64,000 bases of DNA from Actinomarinicola tropica (GTDB lineage Bacteria > Actinomycetota > Acidimicrobiia > Acidimicrobiales > SKKL01), in assembly GCF_009650215.1 (NCBI RefSeq), contig NZ_CP045851.1:3499001-3563000 (forward strand). Reading direction: 5' to 3'. The notes under the pieces were generated by a model. The model saw nothing but the letters and a program-made list of their open reading frames with translations, did not search any database and was not told the origin of the DNA. Positions 1 through 8,515 of this stretch are shown here, one piece after another; position 1 is the stretch's first letter, and each line of letters begins with the position of its first letter. The position numbers and the translations under genes are program-made.

Positions 1-1
1 A

Positions 2-463
2 CCGATCGCCGAGCTCGACGCCTGGGCCAGGGTCGCCGATGCCCTGGATCGCCACGACGTGATCTCGGCGGTGCTCGTGGCCATCGACGGCCCGACGGAC
101 GCGTCGAGCACCATGCTCGCCGACCTGTGGAAGGTGGCCGAGATGCAGGCGATCCGCGAGCCCTTCGACGTCGTCGGCATCGGCTGGTCGGCCGTCGACG
201 GGGAACCGGCGGTGCACGTCGCCTACCACTTCCTCGACCCCGCCGCGGCCGAGCGCCAGGTCCCGACCATCGCGGACTTCTTCCACAGCGGCGTGAGCCA
301 CATCACCCGGATCCCCTCCGAGGACCGCTGGGACGTCGTCGAGGTCTCGCTGGCCGGCCACATCGTCGAGGTCGAGCTGCGCCTCACCGGCGAGGACGCC
401 CACACCTTCGCCGACGCACTCATCCAGATGGGCGACCTGCCCTTCCTCTACATCGACGGCTGA
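2..463 (+). CDS. Hypothetical protein, 5' end outside the window
   Basis: The frame is open from base 2 to a TGA at 461-463, so the gene starts before the window. The visible part is about 153 residues, acidic, with no membrane segment, signal peptide or motif I recognise. The segment from about residue 20 (VISAVLVAIDGPT) to the end LPFLYIDG looks like a soluble alpha/beta protein. A GTG at 59 could be read as a start, but codon use and frame continue unchanged upstream of it. The following AraC-type gene starts 41 bases downstream on the same strand. No function is proposed. Confidence 0.6.
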   Translation, partial: PIAELDAWARVADALDRHDVISAVLVAIDGPTDASSTMLADLWKVAEMQAIREPFDVVGIGWSAVDGEPAVHVAYHFLDPAAAERQVPTIADFFHSGVSHITRIPSEDRWDVVEVSLAGHIVEVELRLTGEDAHTFADALIQMGDLPFLYIDG

Positions 464-504
464 GGCGGGCGCGACCCGGTCGCACGCGTGCTGGACTTGC
501 CGAC

Positions 505-933
505 GTGATACCGCCGGCACGACACCTCCTTCGGGCCAGGGATCTGGCCGACCGGCGCTACGCCGAGCCGTTGACGGTGCGCGACATGGCCGCCGTCGCC
601 GGCCTCTCGCTTGCGCACTTCAGCCGGGAGTTCCGGCAGGCGTTCGGCGAGCCGCCCCACCGCTACCTGCTGACCCGACGCCTGGAGCGGGCGGCGGCTC
701 TCCTGCGCGACACCGACCGCACGGTGACCGACATCTGCTTCATGGTGGGCCTGACCAGCGTCGGGTCGTTCACCACGAGCTTCCGCCGGGTGCACGGCCT
801 CACGCCGACCGCCTACCGGGCCAGCTTCCCGCCGGCCCGCCGCCACCTGCGCATCCCCGCCTGCGTGGCGCGGGCGTACGGCCGGCCGCAGAACCGCACG
901 TTTCGAGAAGCCGCGCCGGCGACCCGTCCGTAG
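505..933 (+). CDS. AraC-family transcriptional regulator (DNA-binding domain only)
   Basis: A 142-residue protein made almost entirely of the double helix-turn-helix DNA-binding domain of the AraC/XylS family. The first HTH is around LTVRDMAAVAGLSLAHFSREF and the second around VTDICFMVGLTSVGSFTTSF, followed by the family signature G-L-T-P-T-A-Y-R. No N-terminal sensor domain is present, so it belongs with the short, stand-alone AraC regulators. GTG at 505 is the start that gives a normal N terminus; the same frame upstream reads as out-of-frame, arginine-rich text. The VOC-family gene starts 42 bases downstream, and short AraC genes are often paired with VOC genes, so the VOC gene is its most likely target (inference). 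Confidence 0.85.
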   Translation: MIPPARHLLRARDLADRRYAEPLTVRDMAAVAGLSLAHFSREFRQAFGEPPHRYLLTRRLERAAALLRDTDRTVTDICFMVGLTSVGSFTTSFRRVHGLTPTAYRASFPPARRHLRIPACVARAYGRPQNRTFREAAPATRP

Positions 934-975
934 CGTCACGAGCGTCCACCGCACGACGATCGACCGGAGGCTCCG

Positions 976-1407
976 ATGATCAGGATCGCCAACGCCCAGT
1001 TCTGGGTCCACGACCAGGACCAGGCCCTCGACTGGTACACCCGCACGCTCGGCTGGGAGGTGCGCGCCGACGTCAGCATCCCGGAGTGGGACTTCCGCTG
1101 GCTCGTGGTCGGCCCGCCCGGCCAGGACGACGTCGGCCTGGTGCTGATGCCCGTCCCCCAGGAGCCGATGCTCGACGCCACGACCAGCGCCCAGCTCTCC
1201 GAGATCGTCGCCAAGGGCGCCGGCGGCACGCTCTTCCTCGAGACCGACGACTGCCAGGCGGCCTACGACGAGCTGTCCGCGCGCGGCGTGGTGTTCAACG
1301 ACCCACCCACCCCTCAGCCCTACGGGATCGACACGTCGTTCCGCGACCCGTTCGGCAACAACGTCCGTCTCACCCAGGTGCTCGAGTTCTCGCTCGACCG
1401 CGGCTGA
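976..1407 (+). CDS. VOC (glyoxalase/bleomycin-resistance/dioxygenase) superfamily protein
   Basis: A 143-residue protein of the vicinal oxygen chelate fold. It begins IRIANAQFWVHDQDQALDWY, the typical first beta-alpha element (residue pattern V-x-D-x-x-x-A-x-x-W/F-Y), and ends with FRDPFGNNVRLTQ, the usual last strand that carries a metal ligand in active members. The ATG follows a GGAGG at 966-970. Closely related proteins are usually found beside short AraC regulators. Substrate unknown; it could be a lyase, dioxygenase or binding protein. Confidence 0.85.
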   Translation: MIRIANAQFWVHDQDQALDWYTRTLGWEVRADVSIPEWDFRWLVVGPPGQDDVGLVLMPVPQEPMLDATTSAQLSEIVAKGAGGTLFLETDDCQAAYDELSARGVVFNDPPTPQPYGIDTSFRDPFGNNVRLTQVLEFSLDRG

Positions 1408-1501
1408 CGTCCCGGCGGCGCGGAGCCGTCGACACGACAGGGCGTCGGCGCAGCGACTAGTAAGAGAGGCGTCACCTGGACGCCGACCCGGAGACGACCA
1501 C

Positions 1502-2539
1502 ATGGGCCAACTCGCGACGATCGACCGTCGGGCGGCGGCATGGGGCGTCCTGGCCGTCGTGGTCACCCTGGCCATCGCCATCGTCGGCAGCGGCAACCTG
1601 CGGTGGTTCGATGCCGCACTCGTCGGCTACCTGTTCGGCACGCTGCTCATGGTGTTCGGCGTGGTGTACCGCTACCTCGTGTGGCTGCGCCGCCCGCCGA
1701 CCGCGATGCTCAACAAGCGGGGCTGGCAGGTGTTCCGCACCCGACGACCGGGCCGGAACCTGCTCACGCTGCCGGGCCTGATCGTCTCCCAGCTGCTGCT
1801 CCAGACGTTCATCCGCAGCCGATCGACCGCCCGCTGGCTCGCCCACCAGCTCGTCTTCTGGGGCTGCATCCTCGCCGCGCTCGTCACGTTCCCGCTCGTG
1901 CTCGGGCTGCTCCACTTCCAGTCGGTGGGGCAGAACGGCCGGCAGTACCAGGCGGTCGTCGCCGGCATCGAGACGTTCAGCTTCGACAGCCGCAGCCTGT
2001 TCGGCTGGATCACCTTCCACCTGCTCAACATCTCCGCCGTGCTCGTCCTCGGCGGCGTGTTCATCTTCCTCTCCCGCCGCCTGCGCGACCCGGGCGCCCT
2101 GGCCGTCGAGCGGTCGAACGACTTCCTCGCCCTCGCCGGCCTCTTCGCCGTGTCGGTCACCGGCCTCGCCCTCACCGCGTCCAACCTCTGGATGGAGGGG
2201 CGCTTCTACATCTTCCTCAACACGATCCACGCCCTCACCGTCATCCTCGGCCTGGCGTACATCCCGTTCGGCAAGTTCTTCCACATCTTCCAGCGGCCGG
2301 CCAACGTCGGCGTCGCCTACTACAAGCAGGCCGGCGCAGAGGGCGAGCAGCAGACGTGCCGGCGCTGCGGCGAACCGTGGGCCTCGAAGATGCAGGTCGA
2401 CGACCTCAAGGTCGTGCTCCCCCAGGTCGGGTTCGACTACCGCATCGGCGACGACGCTCACTACCAGGAGACATGTCCCCGCTGCCGCCGGGCGTCGGTC
2501 GCCCTGGCGCAGTCCCAGCGAGTCGGAGGTTTCGGCTGA
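1502..2539 (+). CDS. NarI-like cytochrome b membrane subunit with a C-terminal double-CxxC domain
   Basis: A 345-residue membrane protein with about six hydrophobic segments. Histidines lie in or beside membrane segments ([36 protein letters not shown]), as expected for b-heme ligands of a nitrate reductase gamma (NarI)-like quinol-oxidising subunit. The C-terminal 70 residues are soluble and contain two CxxC pairs (CRRC and CPRC), a zinc-ribbon or rubredoxin-like arrangement that classical NarI lacks. The gene is first in a run of six that overlap or nearly touch; its TGA shares one base with the ATG of the molybdoenzyme gene. Inferred role: membrane anchor passing electrons from quinol to the catalytic module. 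Heme binding is inferred from residues only. Confidence 0.7.
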   Translation: MGQLATIDRRAAAWGVLAVVVTLAIAIVGSGNLRWFDAALVGYLFGTLLMVFGVVYRYLVWLRRPPTAMLNKRGWQVFRTRRPGRNLLTLPGLIVSQLLLQTFIRSRSTARWLAHQLVFWGCILAALVTFPLVLGLLHFQSVGQNGRQYQAVVAGIETFSFDSRSLFGWITFHLLNISAVLVLGGVFIFLSRRLRDPGALAVERSNDFLALAGLFAVSVTGLALTASNLWMEGRFYIFLNTIHALTVILGLAYIPFGKFFHIFQRPANVGVAYYKQAGAEGEQQTCRRCGEPWASKMQVDDLKVVLPQVGFDYRIGDDAHYQETCPRCRRASVALAQSQRVGGFG

Positions 2540-4758
2540 TGGCACGACCACCCCTCACCGAAGAGGAGCTCGTCGACCGCTACGGGCCCCACCTCAACGT
2601 GCAACCCCCGGGCGGCTGGAACGCCGGCATCGAACCGGACCGGGAGGTGAAGACGCACTGCTGCTTCTGCGGCCAGCAGTGCGGGATCATCCTCAAGGTC
2701 AAGGACGACGAGGTCGTCGGCTTCGAGCCCTGGTACGAGTTCCCGTTCAACGAGGGGAAGCTCTGCCCGAAGGGCGTCAAGCGGTACCTCCAGAACGCCC
2801 ACCCCGACCGCCTGCTCCACCCGCTCGAGCGCGACGACCAGCACCCCGACGGCTTCCGCCAGGTGTCGTGGGAGCACGCCCTCGACCGCACCGTCGCCGA
2901 GATCCAGCGCATCCAGGCCGAGCACGGCCCCGACGCCGTCGCCATGCTCTCCGGCGTCTCGCTCGACAACGAGAAGTCGTACCTCGTCGGCAAGTTCGCC
3001 CGCCTCGCCCTCGGCACCGCGAACCTCGACTACAACGGCCGGCTCTGCATGGTGTCCGCGGGCGCCGCCAACAAGAAGGCGCTCGGCATGGACCGGGCCC
3101 CCAACCCGTGGAGCGACATCCCGCTCGCCGACGTGGTCTTCATCGCCGGCGCCAACGTGGCCGAGTGCGCCCCGATCACCACCAGCTACGTGTGGCGGGC
3201 CCGCGACCGCGGCGCCAAGCTCATCGTCGCCGACCCGCGCGTGACGCCCCTGGCCCGCACCGCCGACGTGTTCCTCGGACTGCGACCGGGCACCGACTCC
3301 GCGCTCATGGGCAGCATCCTCCACGTCCTCATCGAGCGCGACTGGCTCGACCACGACTTCATCGAGCAGCACACCCTCGGCTTCGAGGAGGCCGCCGCTG
3401 CGGTGCGCGAGTACACCCCGGCGTGGGGTGAGTCGATCACCGGGGTGCCCGCCGCCCGCATCGAGCAGGCCGCCGAGCTGTGGGGCACCTCGGCCACCGG
3501 CATGCTGCTGCACGCCCGCGGCATCGAGCACCACACGAAGGGCGTCGAGAACGTCCTGTCGTGCATCAACCTCGGCCTCGCCACCGGCAAGTACGGCAAG
3601 CCGGGGTGCGGCGTGTCGACCATCACCGGCCAGGGCAACGGCCAGGGCGGTCGGGAGCACGGGCACAAGTGCGACCAGCTGCCCGGCAACCGCGACATCA
3701 CCAACCCCGAGCACCGCGAGTACATCGCCTCGGTCTGGGGCTGCGACGTCGACGAGATCCCCGGCAAGGGCCTCACCGCCGAGGAGATCGTCGAGGCGAT
3801 CCACCGGGGTGAGATCAAGGGCCTGCTGTCGATCTGCTTCAACCCCGTCGTGTCCCTGCCGGACACCACCTTCACCAAGGAGGCGCTCGACAAGCTCGAG
3901 TTCTACGGGGTCATCGACTTCTTCCTCTCCGAGACCGCGTTCCACGCCGACGTCGTGCTCCCCGGTTCGCTCCACGAGGAGGACGAGGGCACCTCGACCA
4001 ACGTCGAGGGACGGGTCATCAAGCTCAACCCGTCGAAGGTCCCGCCGGGCGAGGCCCGCCTCGACTGGGAGATCCTGCTCGACATCGCCCAGCGGCTCGG
4101 CAAGGGGCACTACTTCCCGTACACGAGCGCGAAGGACATGTTCGAGGAGCTGCGCGTCGCGTCGAGCGGCGGCACCGCCGACTACGGCGGCATCACCTGG
4201 GAGCGCGTCGAGGAGGAGCTCGGCGTGTTCTGGCCCTGCCCCACCGAGGACCACCCCGGCACCAAGCGCCTCTACGAGGGCGGCGTCTTCGCCCACCCCG
4301 ACGGCAAGGCCCGCTTCCACGGCGTGGCGTTCCGCGAGTCGGCCGAGGTCGTCGACGACGAGTACCCCGTGTGGCTCACGACCGGGCGGGTCGTCAGCCA
4401 GTACCTCTCCGGCACCCAGACCCGGCGCATCGGGCCGCTGGTCGCCCAGTACCCCGAGCCCCTGTGCGAGATCCACCCCCGACTGGCCGAGCAGCACGGC
4501 ATCGCCGACGGCGACCTCGTGCGTGTCACCTCCCGCCGGGGCGCGATGGAGGTGCCGGCCAAGGTCGTGTCCACGATCCGGCCCGACACCGTGTTCATCC
4601 CGTACCACTGGGCGGGCCGGCAGGCCGCCAACCAGCTGACCAACCGGGCGCTCGACCCGGTGTCGAAGATCCCCGAGTACAAGGTCTCCGCCGTGCGCCT
4701 GGAGCGCGTCGGACCGAGCCAGCACGTCGTCGACCAGCGGGAGATGGACCTCCAGTGA
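2539..4758 (+). CDS. Molybdopterin (bis-MGD) oxidoreductase, cytoplasmic nitrate-reductase-like catalytic subunit
   Basis: A 739-residue protein of the DMSO-reductase superfamily, closest by motif to Nas/Nap nitrate reductases. The N-terminal [4Fe-4S] ligands are C-x2-C-x3-C in CCFCGQQCG (about residues 37-45) and the distal Cys in GKLCPKG. The segment [18 protein letters not shown] carries the Cys expected to bind molybdenum in nitrate reductases of this group. The C-terminal dinucleotide-binding domain ([19 protein letters not shown]) is complete. There is no Tat signal, so it should stay in the cytoplasm. Its start overlaps the stop of the cytochrome b gene and its stop overlaps the GTG of the ferredoxin gene. 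Nitrate is the likely substrate given the HPP gene downstream, but other oxyanions or formate cannot be excluded. Confidence 0.85.
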   Translation: MARPPLTEEELVDRYGPHLNVQPPGGWNAGIEPDREVKTHCCFCGQQCGIILKVKDDEVVGFEPWYEFPFNEGKLCPKGVKRYLQNAHPDRLLHPLERDDQHPDGFRQVSWEHALDRTVAEIQRIQAEHGPDAVAMLSGVSLDNEKSYLVGKFARLALGTANLDYNGRLCMVSAGAANKKALGMDRAPNPWSDIPLADVVFIAGANVAECAPITTSYVWRARDRGAKLIVADPRVTPLARTADVFLGLRPGTDSALMGSILHVLIERDWLDHDFIEQHTLGFEEAAAAVREYTPAWGESITGVPAARIEQAAELWGTSATGMLLHARGIEHHTKGVENVLSCINLGLATGKYGKPGCGVSTITGQGNGQGGREHGHKCDQLPGNRDITNPEHREYIASVWGCDVDEIPGKGLTAEEIVEAIHRGEIKGLLSICFNPVVSLPDTTFTKEALDKLEFYGVIDFFLSETAFHADVVLPGSLHEEDEGTSTNVEGRVIKLNPSKVPPGEARLDWEILLDIAQRLGKGHYFPYTSAKDMFEELRVASSGGTADYGGITWERVEEELGVFWPCPTEDHPGTKRLYEGGVFAHPDGKARFHGVAFRESAEVVDDEYPVWLTTGRVVSQYLSGTQTRRIGPLVAQYPEPLCEIHPRLAEQHGIADGDLVRVTSRRGAMEVPAKVVSTIRPDTVFIPYHWAGRQAANQLTNRALDPVSKIPEYKVSAVRLERVGPSQHVVDQREMDLQ

Positions 4759-5432
4759 CCACCGTCCCGGTCAGCATCGGACCCCGACGCCACCCCGCCC
4801 CGCACCCGGCCGCGGCGGCGTTCGGCGACAACATCTTCGTCATCGACCAGAGCCGCTGCATCGGCTGCGAGGCGTGCGTGCAGGCGTGCGGCGAGTGCGG
4901 CACCCACCGCGGCACGTCCCTCATCCACCTCGACGTGATCGACCGGGCCGCCACCACCCAGACGGCACCGATGGTGTGCATGCACTGCGAGGACCCGACC
5001 TGCGCCGAGGTGTGCCCGGCCGATGCCATCAAGCAGAACGAGGACGGCGTCGTGCAGTCCTCGCTCAAGCCCCGCTGCATCGGCTGCTCCAACTGCGTCT
5101 ACGGCTGCCCCTTCGGCGTGCCCAAGTACATGTCGGCGCTGGACCAGATGATGAAGTGCGACATGTGCTACGACCGCACGTCGGTCGGACTCGCCCCCAT
5201 GTGCGCCTCAGTGTGCCCGAGCCAGGCGCTGTGGTTCGGCACCCGGGAGCGCTTCGAGGCCACCCGCACCGGCACGCTCGTGAACGACTGGTGGTTCGGC
5301 AACCAGCAGGTCACCACCAAGGTGCACACCGTCGCCGCCGAACCCGGCGCGGTCGACGTCACCGGCACGCCGACCACCGCGCACTGGCTGGACGACCCGT
5401 TCGGCCTCGAGCCCTCGGAGGCACGGTCGTGA
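4755..5432 (+). CDS. 4Fe-4S ferredoxin-type electron transfer subunit (four clusters, DmsB/NrfC-like)
   Basis: A 225-residue iron-sulfur subunit with four cysteine groups: [35 protein letters not shown], and CDMCYD with CASVC further on. This is the four-cluster layout of the beta subunits of DMSO-reductase-family complexes. The GTG at 4755 overlaps the preceding TGA by four bases (GTGA), which decides the start. It has no export signal, consistent with a cytoplasmic partner of the molybdoenzyme. It probably wires the Mo subunit to the membrane cytochrome b and/or the Rieske protein (inference from gene order). Confidence 0.9.
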   Translation: MTTVPVSIGPRRHPAPHPAAAAFGDNIFVIDQSRCIGCEACVQACGECGTHRGTSLIHLDVIDRAATTQTAPMVCMHCEDPTCAEVCPADAIKQNEDGVVQSSLKPRCIGCSNCVYGCPFGVPKYMSALDQMMKCDMCYDRTSVGLAPMCASVCPSQALWFGTRERFEATRTGTLVNDWWFGNQQVTTKVHTVAAEPGAVDVTGTPTTAHWLDDPFGLEPSEARS

Positions 5433-5956
5433 GCTACCGCGAGACCGACACCGACCCGCCGGCCGACCCCGTCTGGCGGCAGGACTTCCCCGTCACCGCC
5501 GCCGGCGAGGACGAGGTCACCCGCCGCGAGTTCGTGCGCTACCTGGTGCTGGCGTCGGGCGGGTTTGCCCTCGGCAACGTCGGCGTCGCGATCTGGTCGT
5601 CGATGCGGGAGGTCGCCCCCGGGGAGCCCCGCCCGATCGTGGCCCTCGACCAGCTGCCCGAGAACTCGGCGCACATCTTCGAGTTCCCGACGAGCGCCGA
5701 CCCCGCGATCCTCCTCCACCTGCCCGGCGGCGAGCTGCGGGCGTTCAGCCAGAAGTGCACCCACCTCGGCTGCGTCGTCTACTACGAGCCCGAGGCGGTC
5801 GAGCTGGAGTGCCCGTGCCACGAGGGGTTCTTCGAGGCCACCACGGGCGAGGTCATCTCCGGTCCGCCCCAGCGACCGCTCGGCCAGATCGAGATCGAGG
5901 TGCGCGACGGCGTCGTGTGGGCCGTGCGCAACCTCGGCGAGGCGGGCCACGCATGA
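5429..5956 (+). CDS. Rieske [2Fe-2S] protein with Tat-type N-terminal anchor
   Basis: A 175-residue Rieske protein. The cluster box is CTHLGC followed by CPCHEG, giving the two Cys and two His ligands plus the extra pair of Cys that forms a disulfide in high-potential Rieske proteins. Near residue 32 there is a twin-arginine motif TRREFVRY followed by a hydrophobic stretch ending in GNVGVAIW, so the protein is probably exported by Tat and kept as a membrane anchor, with the cluster outside. The GTG at 5429 overlaps the preceding TGA (GTGA). A Rieske subunit inside a nitrate-reductase-type operon is unusual and suggests electron entry by a bc-complex-like quinol oxidation route (inference). 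Confidence 0.9.
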   Translation: MSYRETDTDPPADPVWRQDFPVTAAGEDEVTRREFVRYLVLASGGFALGNVGVAIWSSMREVAPGEPRPIVALDQLPENSAHIFEFPTSADPAILLHLPGGELRAFSQKCTHLGCVVYYEPEAVELECPCHEGFFEATTGEVISGPPQRPLGQIEIEVRDGVVWAVRNLGEAGHA

Positions 5957-6186
5957 CCGCGCCGCTCCCCCCGCACCGCACCGGCCCCCGGCGGCGGCAC
6001 ACCCAGCGGGAGGTTCCGGTCGCCATCGGGGTGTTCGTCGTCGTGCTCCTCAGCCTCCAGGTCTTCCTCCTCACCGTGGGGCTCGACGCCTTCCACGCCG
6101 ACGACGACGCCCTGGCGTGGGTCACCGCCGGGTTCTCCGTCCTGCTCGCCGCGGGCAGCGCGGCGTTCTACCGGTACCTGCGATGA
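5953..6186 (+). CDS. Small membrane protein with two predicted transmembrane segments
   Basis: A 77-residue protein: a basic N terminus (PHRTGPRRRHTQRE), then two hydrophobic helices (VAIGVFVVVLLSLQVFLLTVGL and WVTAGFSVLLAAGSAAFYRYL) separated by an acidic loop. The ATG overlaps the stop of the Rieske gene and its stop overlaps the next ATG, so it is translated as part of the operon. No family is recognised. It is likely a structural or assembly subunit of the same membrane complex (inference). Confidence 0.65.
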   Translation: MTAPLPPHRTGPRRRHTQREVPVAIGVFVVVLLSLQVFLLTVGLDAFHADDDALAWVTAGFSVLLAAGSAAFYRYLR

Positions 6187-6818
6187 CCGAGCGCGACGTC
6201 CCCTCGGGGCGTCGCCCCGAGCAGCCGGGCCCGATCGGCGGCGACATGGCCGCCATCGTCTTCGGCCTCGCCGGTCGCTTCCGCCTCGACGCCCTCAACG
6301 CCCGCCACGACTCCACCACCGTGATGGGCCTGTTCGCGTTCGTGAACGGCATCATCGCCATCGGCGCCATGGCCGCGGTCGCCCTCGCCACCGGCGAGCC
6401 GTTCGTGTTCCCCTCGCTCGGGCCGACGGCGTTCCTGCTCTTCTACACGCCGATGCTGCCGGCCTCGTCCCCCCGCAACACGATCGTCGGCCACGCCATC
6501 GGCGCCGCCGCCGGCTACCTGTCGCTCGTCGTGTTCGGGCTCACCGACGCCGCGCCAGCGCTCGCCACCGAGGTGACCGGCGGGCGCGTCGGTGCGGCGG
6601 CGCTGTCGCTCGGGCTCACCAGCGGGGCGATGGTGTGGGCCAAGGTGCCGCACCCGCCGGCGGGGGCCACGACGCTCATCGTCTCGCTCGGCATCCTGCG
6701 CGAACCGTCGCAGCTCGCCGTGCTGATGGTGGCGGTGCTCCTGCTCGTCCTCCAGGGCTTCGTCATCAACCGGCTGGCCGGCATCCGCTACCCCGCCTGG
6801 AGCCCGGCTCCGGCCTGA
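6183..6818 (+). CDS. HPP-family integral membrane protein, putative nitrite transporter
   Basis: A 211-residue membrane protein with the family signature HPPAGATT around residue 158 and a preceding FPSLGPTAFLLFYTP segment, both characteristic of the HPP family. Members in cyanobacteria and chloroplasts have been shown to carry nitrite. Four to five hydrophobic segments are visible. The ATG at 6183 overlaps the preceding TGA. Being last in a nitrate-reductase-like operon, it most likely exports or moves nitrite, the product of the enzyme; no nitrite reductase gene is in the window. Substrate is inferred from family and context. Confidence 0.85.
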   Translation: MTERDVPSGRRPEQPGPIGGDMAAIVFGLAGRFRLDALNARHDSTTVMGLFAFVNGIIAIGAMAAVALATGEPFVFPSLGPTAFLLFYTPMLPASSPRNTIVGHAIGAAAGYLSLVVFGLTDAAPALATEVTGGRVGAAALSLGLTSGAMVWAKVPHPPAGATTLIVSLGILREPSQLAVLMVAVLLLVLQGFVINRLAGIRYPAWSPAPA

Positions 6819-6874
6819 GCGACACCGCGCCAATACCGATCGCTCGGTGGCGTGGGAGGGGCGAGACTCGCGCC

Positions 6875-7777
6875 GTGGAGTTGGCCGAACCGCACCGGAC
6901 CCGTGTCGTGGAGGTGAACCGCACCACGCTGCGCGTCTGGGAGTGGGGCACCCCAGGCGACCCGCCGGTGATCTGCGCGCACGGCGCCCACGACCACGGA
7001 CGCATGTGGGACGAGGTGGCGCCGGCGGTCGCCGCACACGGGTACCACGTCGTCGCCCCCGACCTGCGGGGCCACGGCGGCAGCGGGCGGATCTCGAGCG
7101 GCCACCTCTGGGAGGCCTGCTCGCTCGACCTCGCCCTACTCGCCCGCGAGGTCGGCGACCCCGTCGGGTTGCTCGGCCACTCCTTCGGCGGCGGGCTCAG
7201 CCTCTACGTCGCCGCCGTGTGGCCCGAGCTGGTCCGGTGGGTCGTCGACATCGACGGGCTCGGCCCGCCGGCCGACGCGTTCGAGGAGGACGACGACCTG
7301 GTGGGTGCGGCGACGACCGCGCTCGACGCCCTGGAGAAGCTGAGGGCCCGGCCGCCGCGCGTCTATGCGTCGCTCGAGGAGATGGCGTCGCGACGGGGGC
7401 AGGTCAACGTCCGCCTGCCACCCGAGTGGCTCCTGCACCTGGCCCGACACGGGGCCCACCCGGTCGAGGGCGGCTGGACGTGGGCCACCGACCCGGTGTT
7501 CAACATCGGCTTCCCCGGCGACTTCGGGCCCGAGGTGCTGCTCGCCCAGTACGCGCTCGTCGACCGTCCCGTCCTCGTGCTCACCGGGACCGAGGAGGAC
7601 GCCTGGACCGGCCTCCCGGAGGACGAGCTGGCGGAGCGGGTCGCCGCGCTCGGCGCCGAGCACCAGGCCGTCCCCGGCGCCGGCCACTACGTGCACATCG
7701 AGCAGCCCGGCGTCGTCATCGATGCCGTGCTGCGGTTCGCCACCGAGGTCGACGGACTCGAGACGGGAGCGACGTGA
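6875..7777 (+). CDS. Alpha/beta hydrolase
   Basis: A 300-residue alpha/beta-hydrolase fold protein. The oxyanion region is ICAHGAHDHGRMWDEV, the nucleophile elbow is GHSFGG (about residue 103), and the catalytic His lies in GAGHYVHIEQP near the C terminus. GTG at 6875 is chosen because it gives an N terminus of normal length; no ATG lies between the preceding stop and the conserved region. The next gene starts inside its stop codon (GTGA overlap), so the two hydrolase-like genes are translationally coupled. Substrate unknown. Confidence 0.85.
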   Translation: MELAEPHRTRVVEVNRTTLRVWEWGTPGDPPVICAHGAHDHGRMWDEVAPAVAAHGYHVVAPDLRGHGGSGRISSGHLWEACSLDLALLAREVGDPVGLLGHSFGGGLSLYVAAVWPELVRWVVDIDGLGPPADAFEEDDDLVGAATTALDALEKLRARPPRVYASLEEMASRRGQVNVRLPPEWLLHLARHGAHPVEGGWTWATDPVFNIGFPGDFGPEVLLAQYALVDRPVLVLTGTEEDAWTGLPEDELAERVAALGAEHQAVPGAGHYVHIEQPGVVIDAVLRFATEVDGLETGAT

Positions 7778-8439
7778 CCGCCCCCATCCTCGTCCTCCAC
7801 GCTCCGGGCGACCCCGCCGCCGGTGCACCGTGGCGCGGCGCCCTCGAGGGCGCCGGATGGGACGGGCCGGTCGTCGCCCCGGACCTCCCCGGCCACGGCG
7901 ATGCGCCCCCGCCGACCGGCGGGCACCACGAGCTCGCCGATGCGGCCTTCGCCGCCGTCGGGTACCTCGCCGACGCCGGGCTCGACGGCGAGCCGCCCGT
8001 CGTCGTCGGCATCGGTGCCAACGGGTGGCCGGCCCAGCTGCTCGCCCTCGGCGGACGCGCTCGCGCCCTGGTGCTCGTCGACGGGTTGGGCGGGCCGTGG
8101 CGCACCGCGCCGGAGGCGGTCGCCGCGCGACGTGACCAGCTGCGGGCGCTGGCCGCCGATCCTGCCGCGGTCGCGCCTCACGCGGGGCCCGGCACCGACC
8201 CGCGTCTGGCCCATGGTCCGCGTCCCCACGACTCGCGCGACCTCGCCTGGCGCGCCGCCCGGGCGGCGACGGTGCCCACGCTGCTGATCGAGTCCCCCGC
8301 ATCCCCCACGCCGCGCGACGACCTGCCCGACCTCGTCGATGCGTGGGCCTCCCCGGTCGACCTGCGACGCGTGCCCGGCGCCGACCCCACCACCGTCGCC
8401 GCCCACGTCACGGGGTGGCAGCGAGCCGACGGGATGTGA
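7774..8439 (+). CDS. Alpha/beta hydrolase-like protein lacking the serine nucleophile
   Basis: A 221-residue protein with the strands of an alpha/beta hydrolase (ILVLHAPGD, VVAPDLPGHGD) but an abnormal nucleophile elbow: where active members read G-x-S-x-G, it reads VVGIGANGWP, with Gly in the Ser position. A normal C-terminal His region is also missing. It overlaps the preceding active hydrolase gene by four bases (GTGA). It may be a pseudoenzyme partner of that hydrolase or a binding protein. The fold is clear; catalysis is doubtful. Confidence 0.65.
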   Translation: MTAPILVLHAPGDPAAGAPWRGALEGAGWDGPVVAPDLPGHGDAPPPTGGHHELADAAFAAVGYLADAGLDGEPPVVVGIGANGWPAQLLALGGRARALVLVDGLGGPWRTAPEAVAARRDQLRALAADPAAVAPHAGPGTDPRLAHGPRPHDSRDLAWRAARAATVPTLLIESPASPTPRDDLPDLVDAWASPVDLRRVPGADPTTVAAHVTGWQRADGM

Positions 8440-8515
8440 CCTTGCGCCCTGGCGCGCTGGCCCCTGCGGCGCGCTCCTGGGAGGTGGTCCGGGTGGCCGA
8501 CGACGGGAGCACGTC

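Noticed and set aside
2461-4725. A 754-residue leftward frame opposite the molybdoenzyme gene
   Set aside because: Same kind of antisense shadow (Val/Leu/Asp-Gly-rich, no motif); the plus strand encodes a complete molybdoenzyme.
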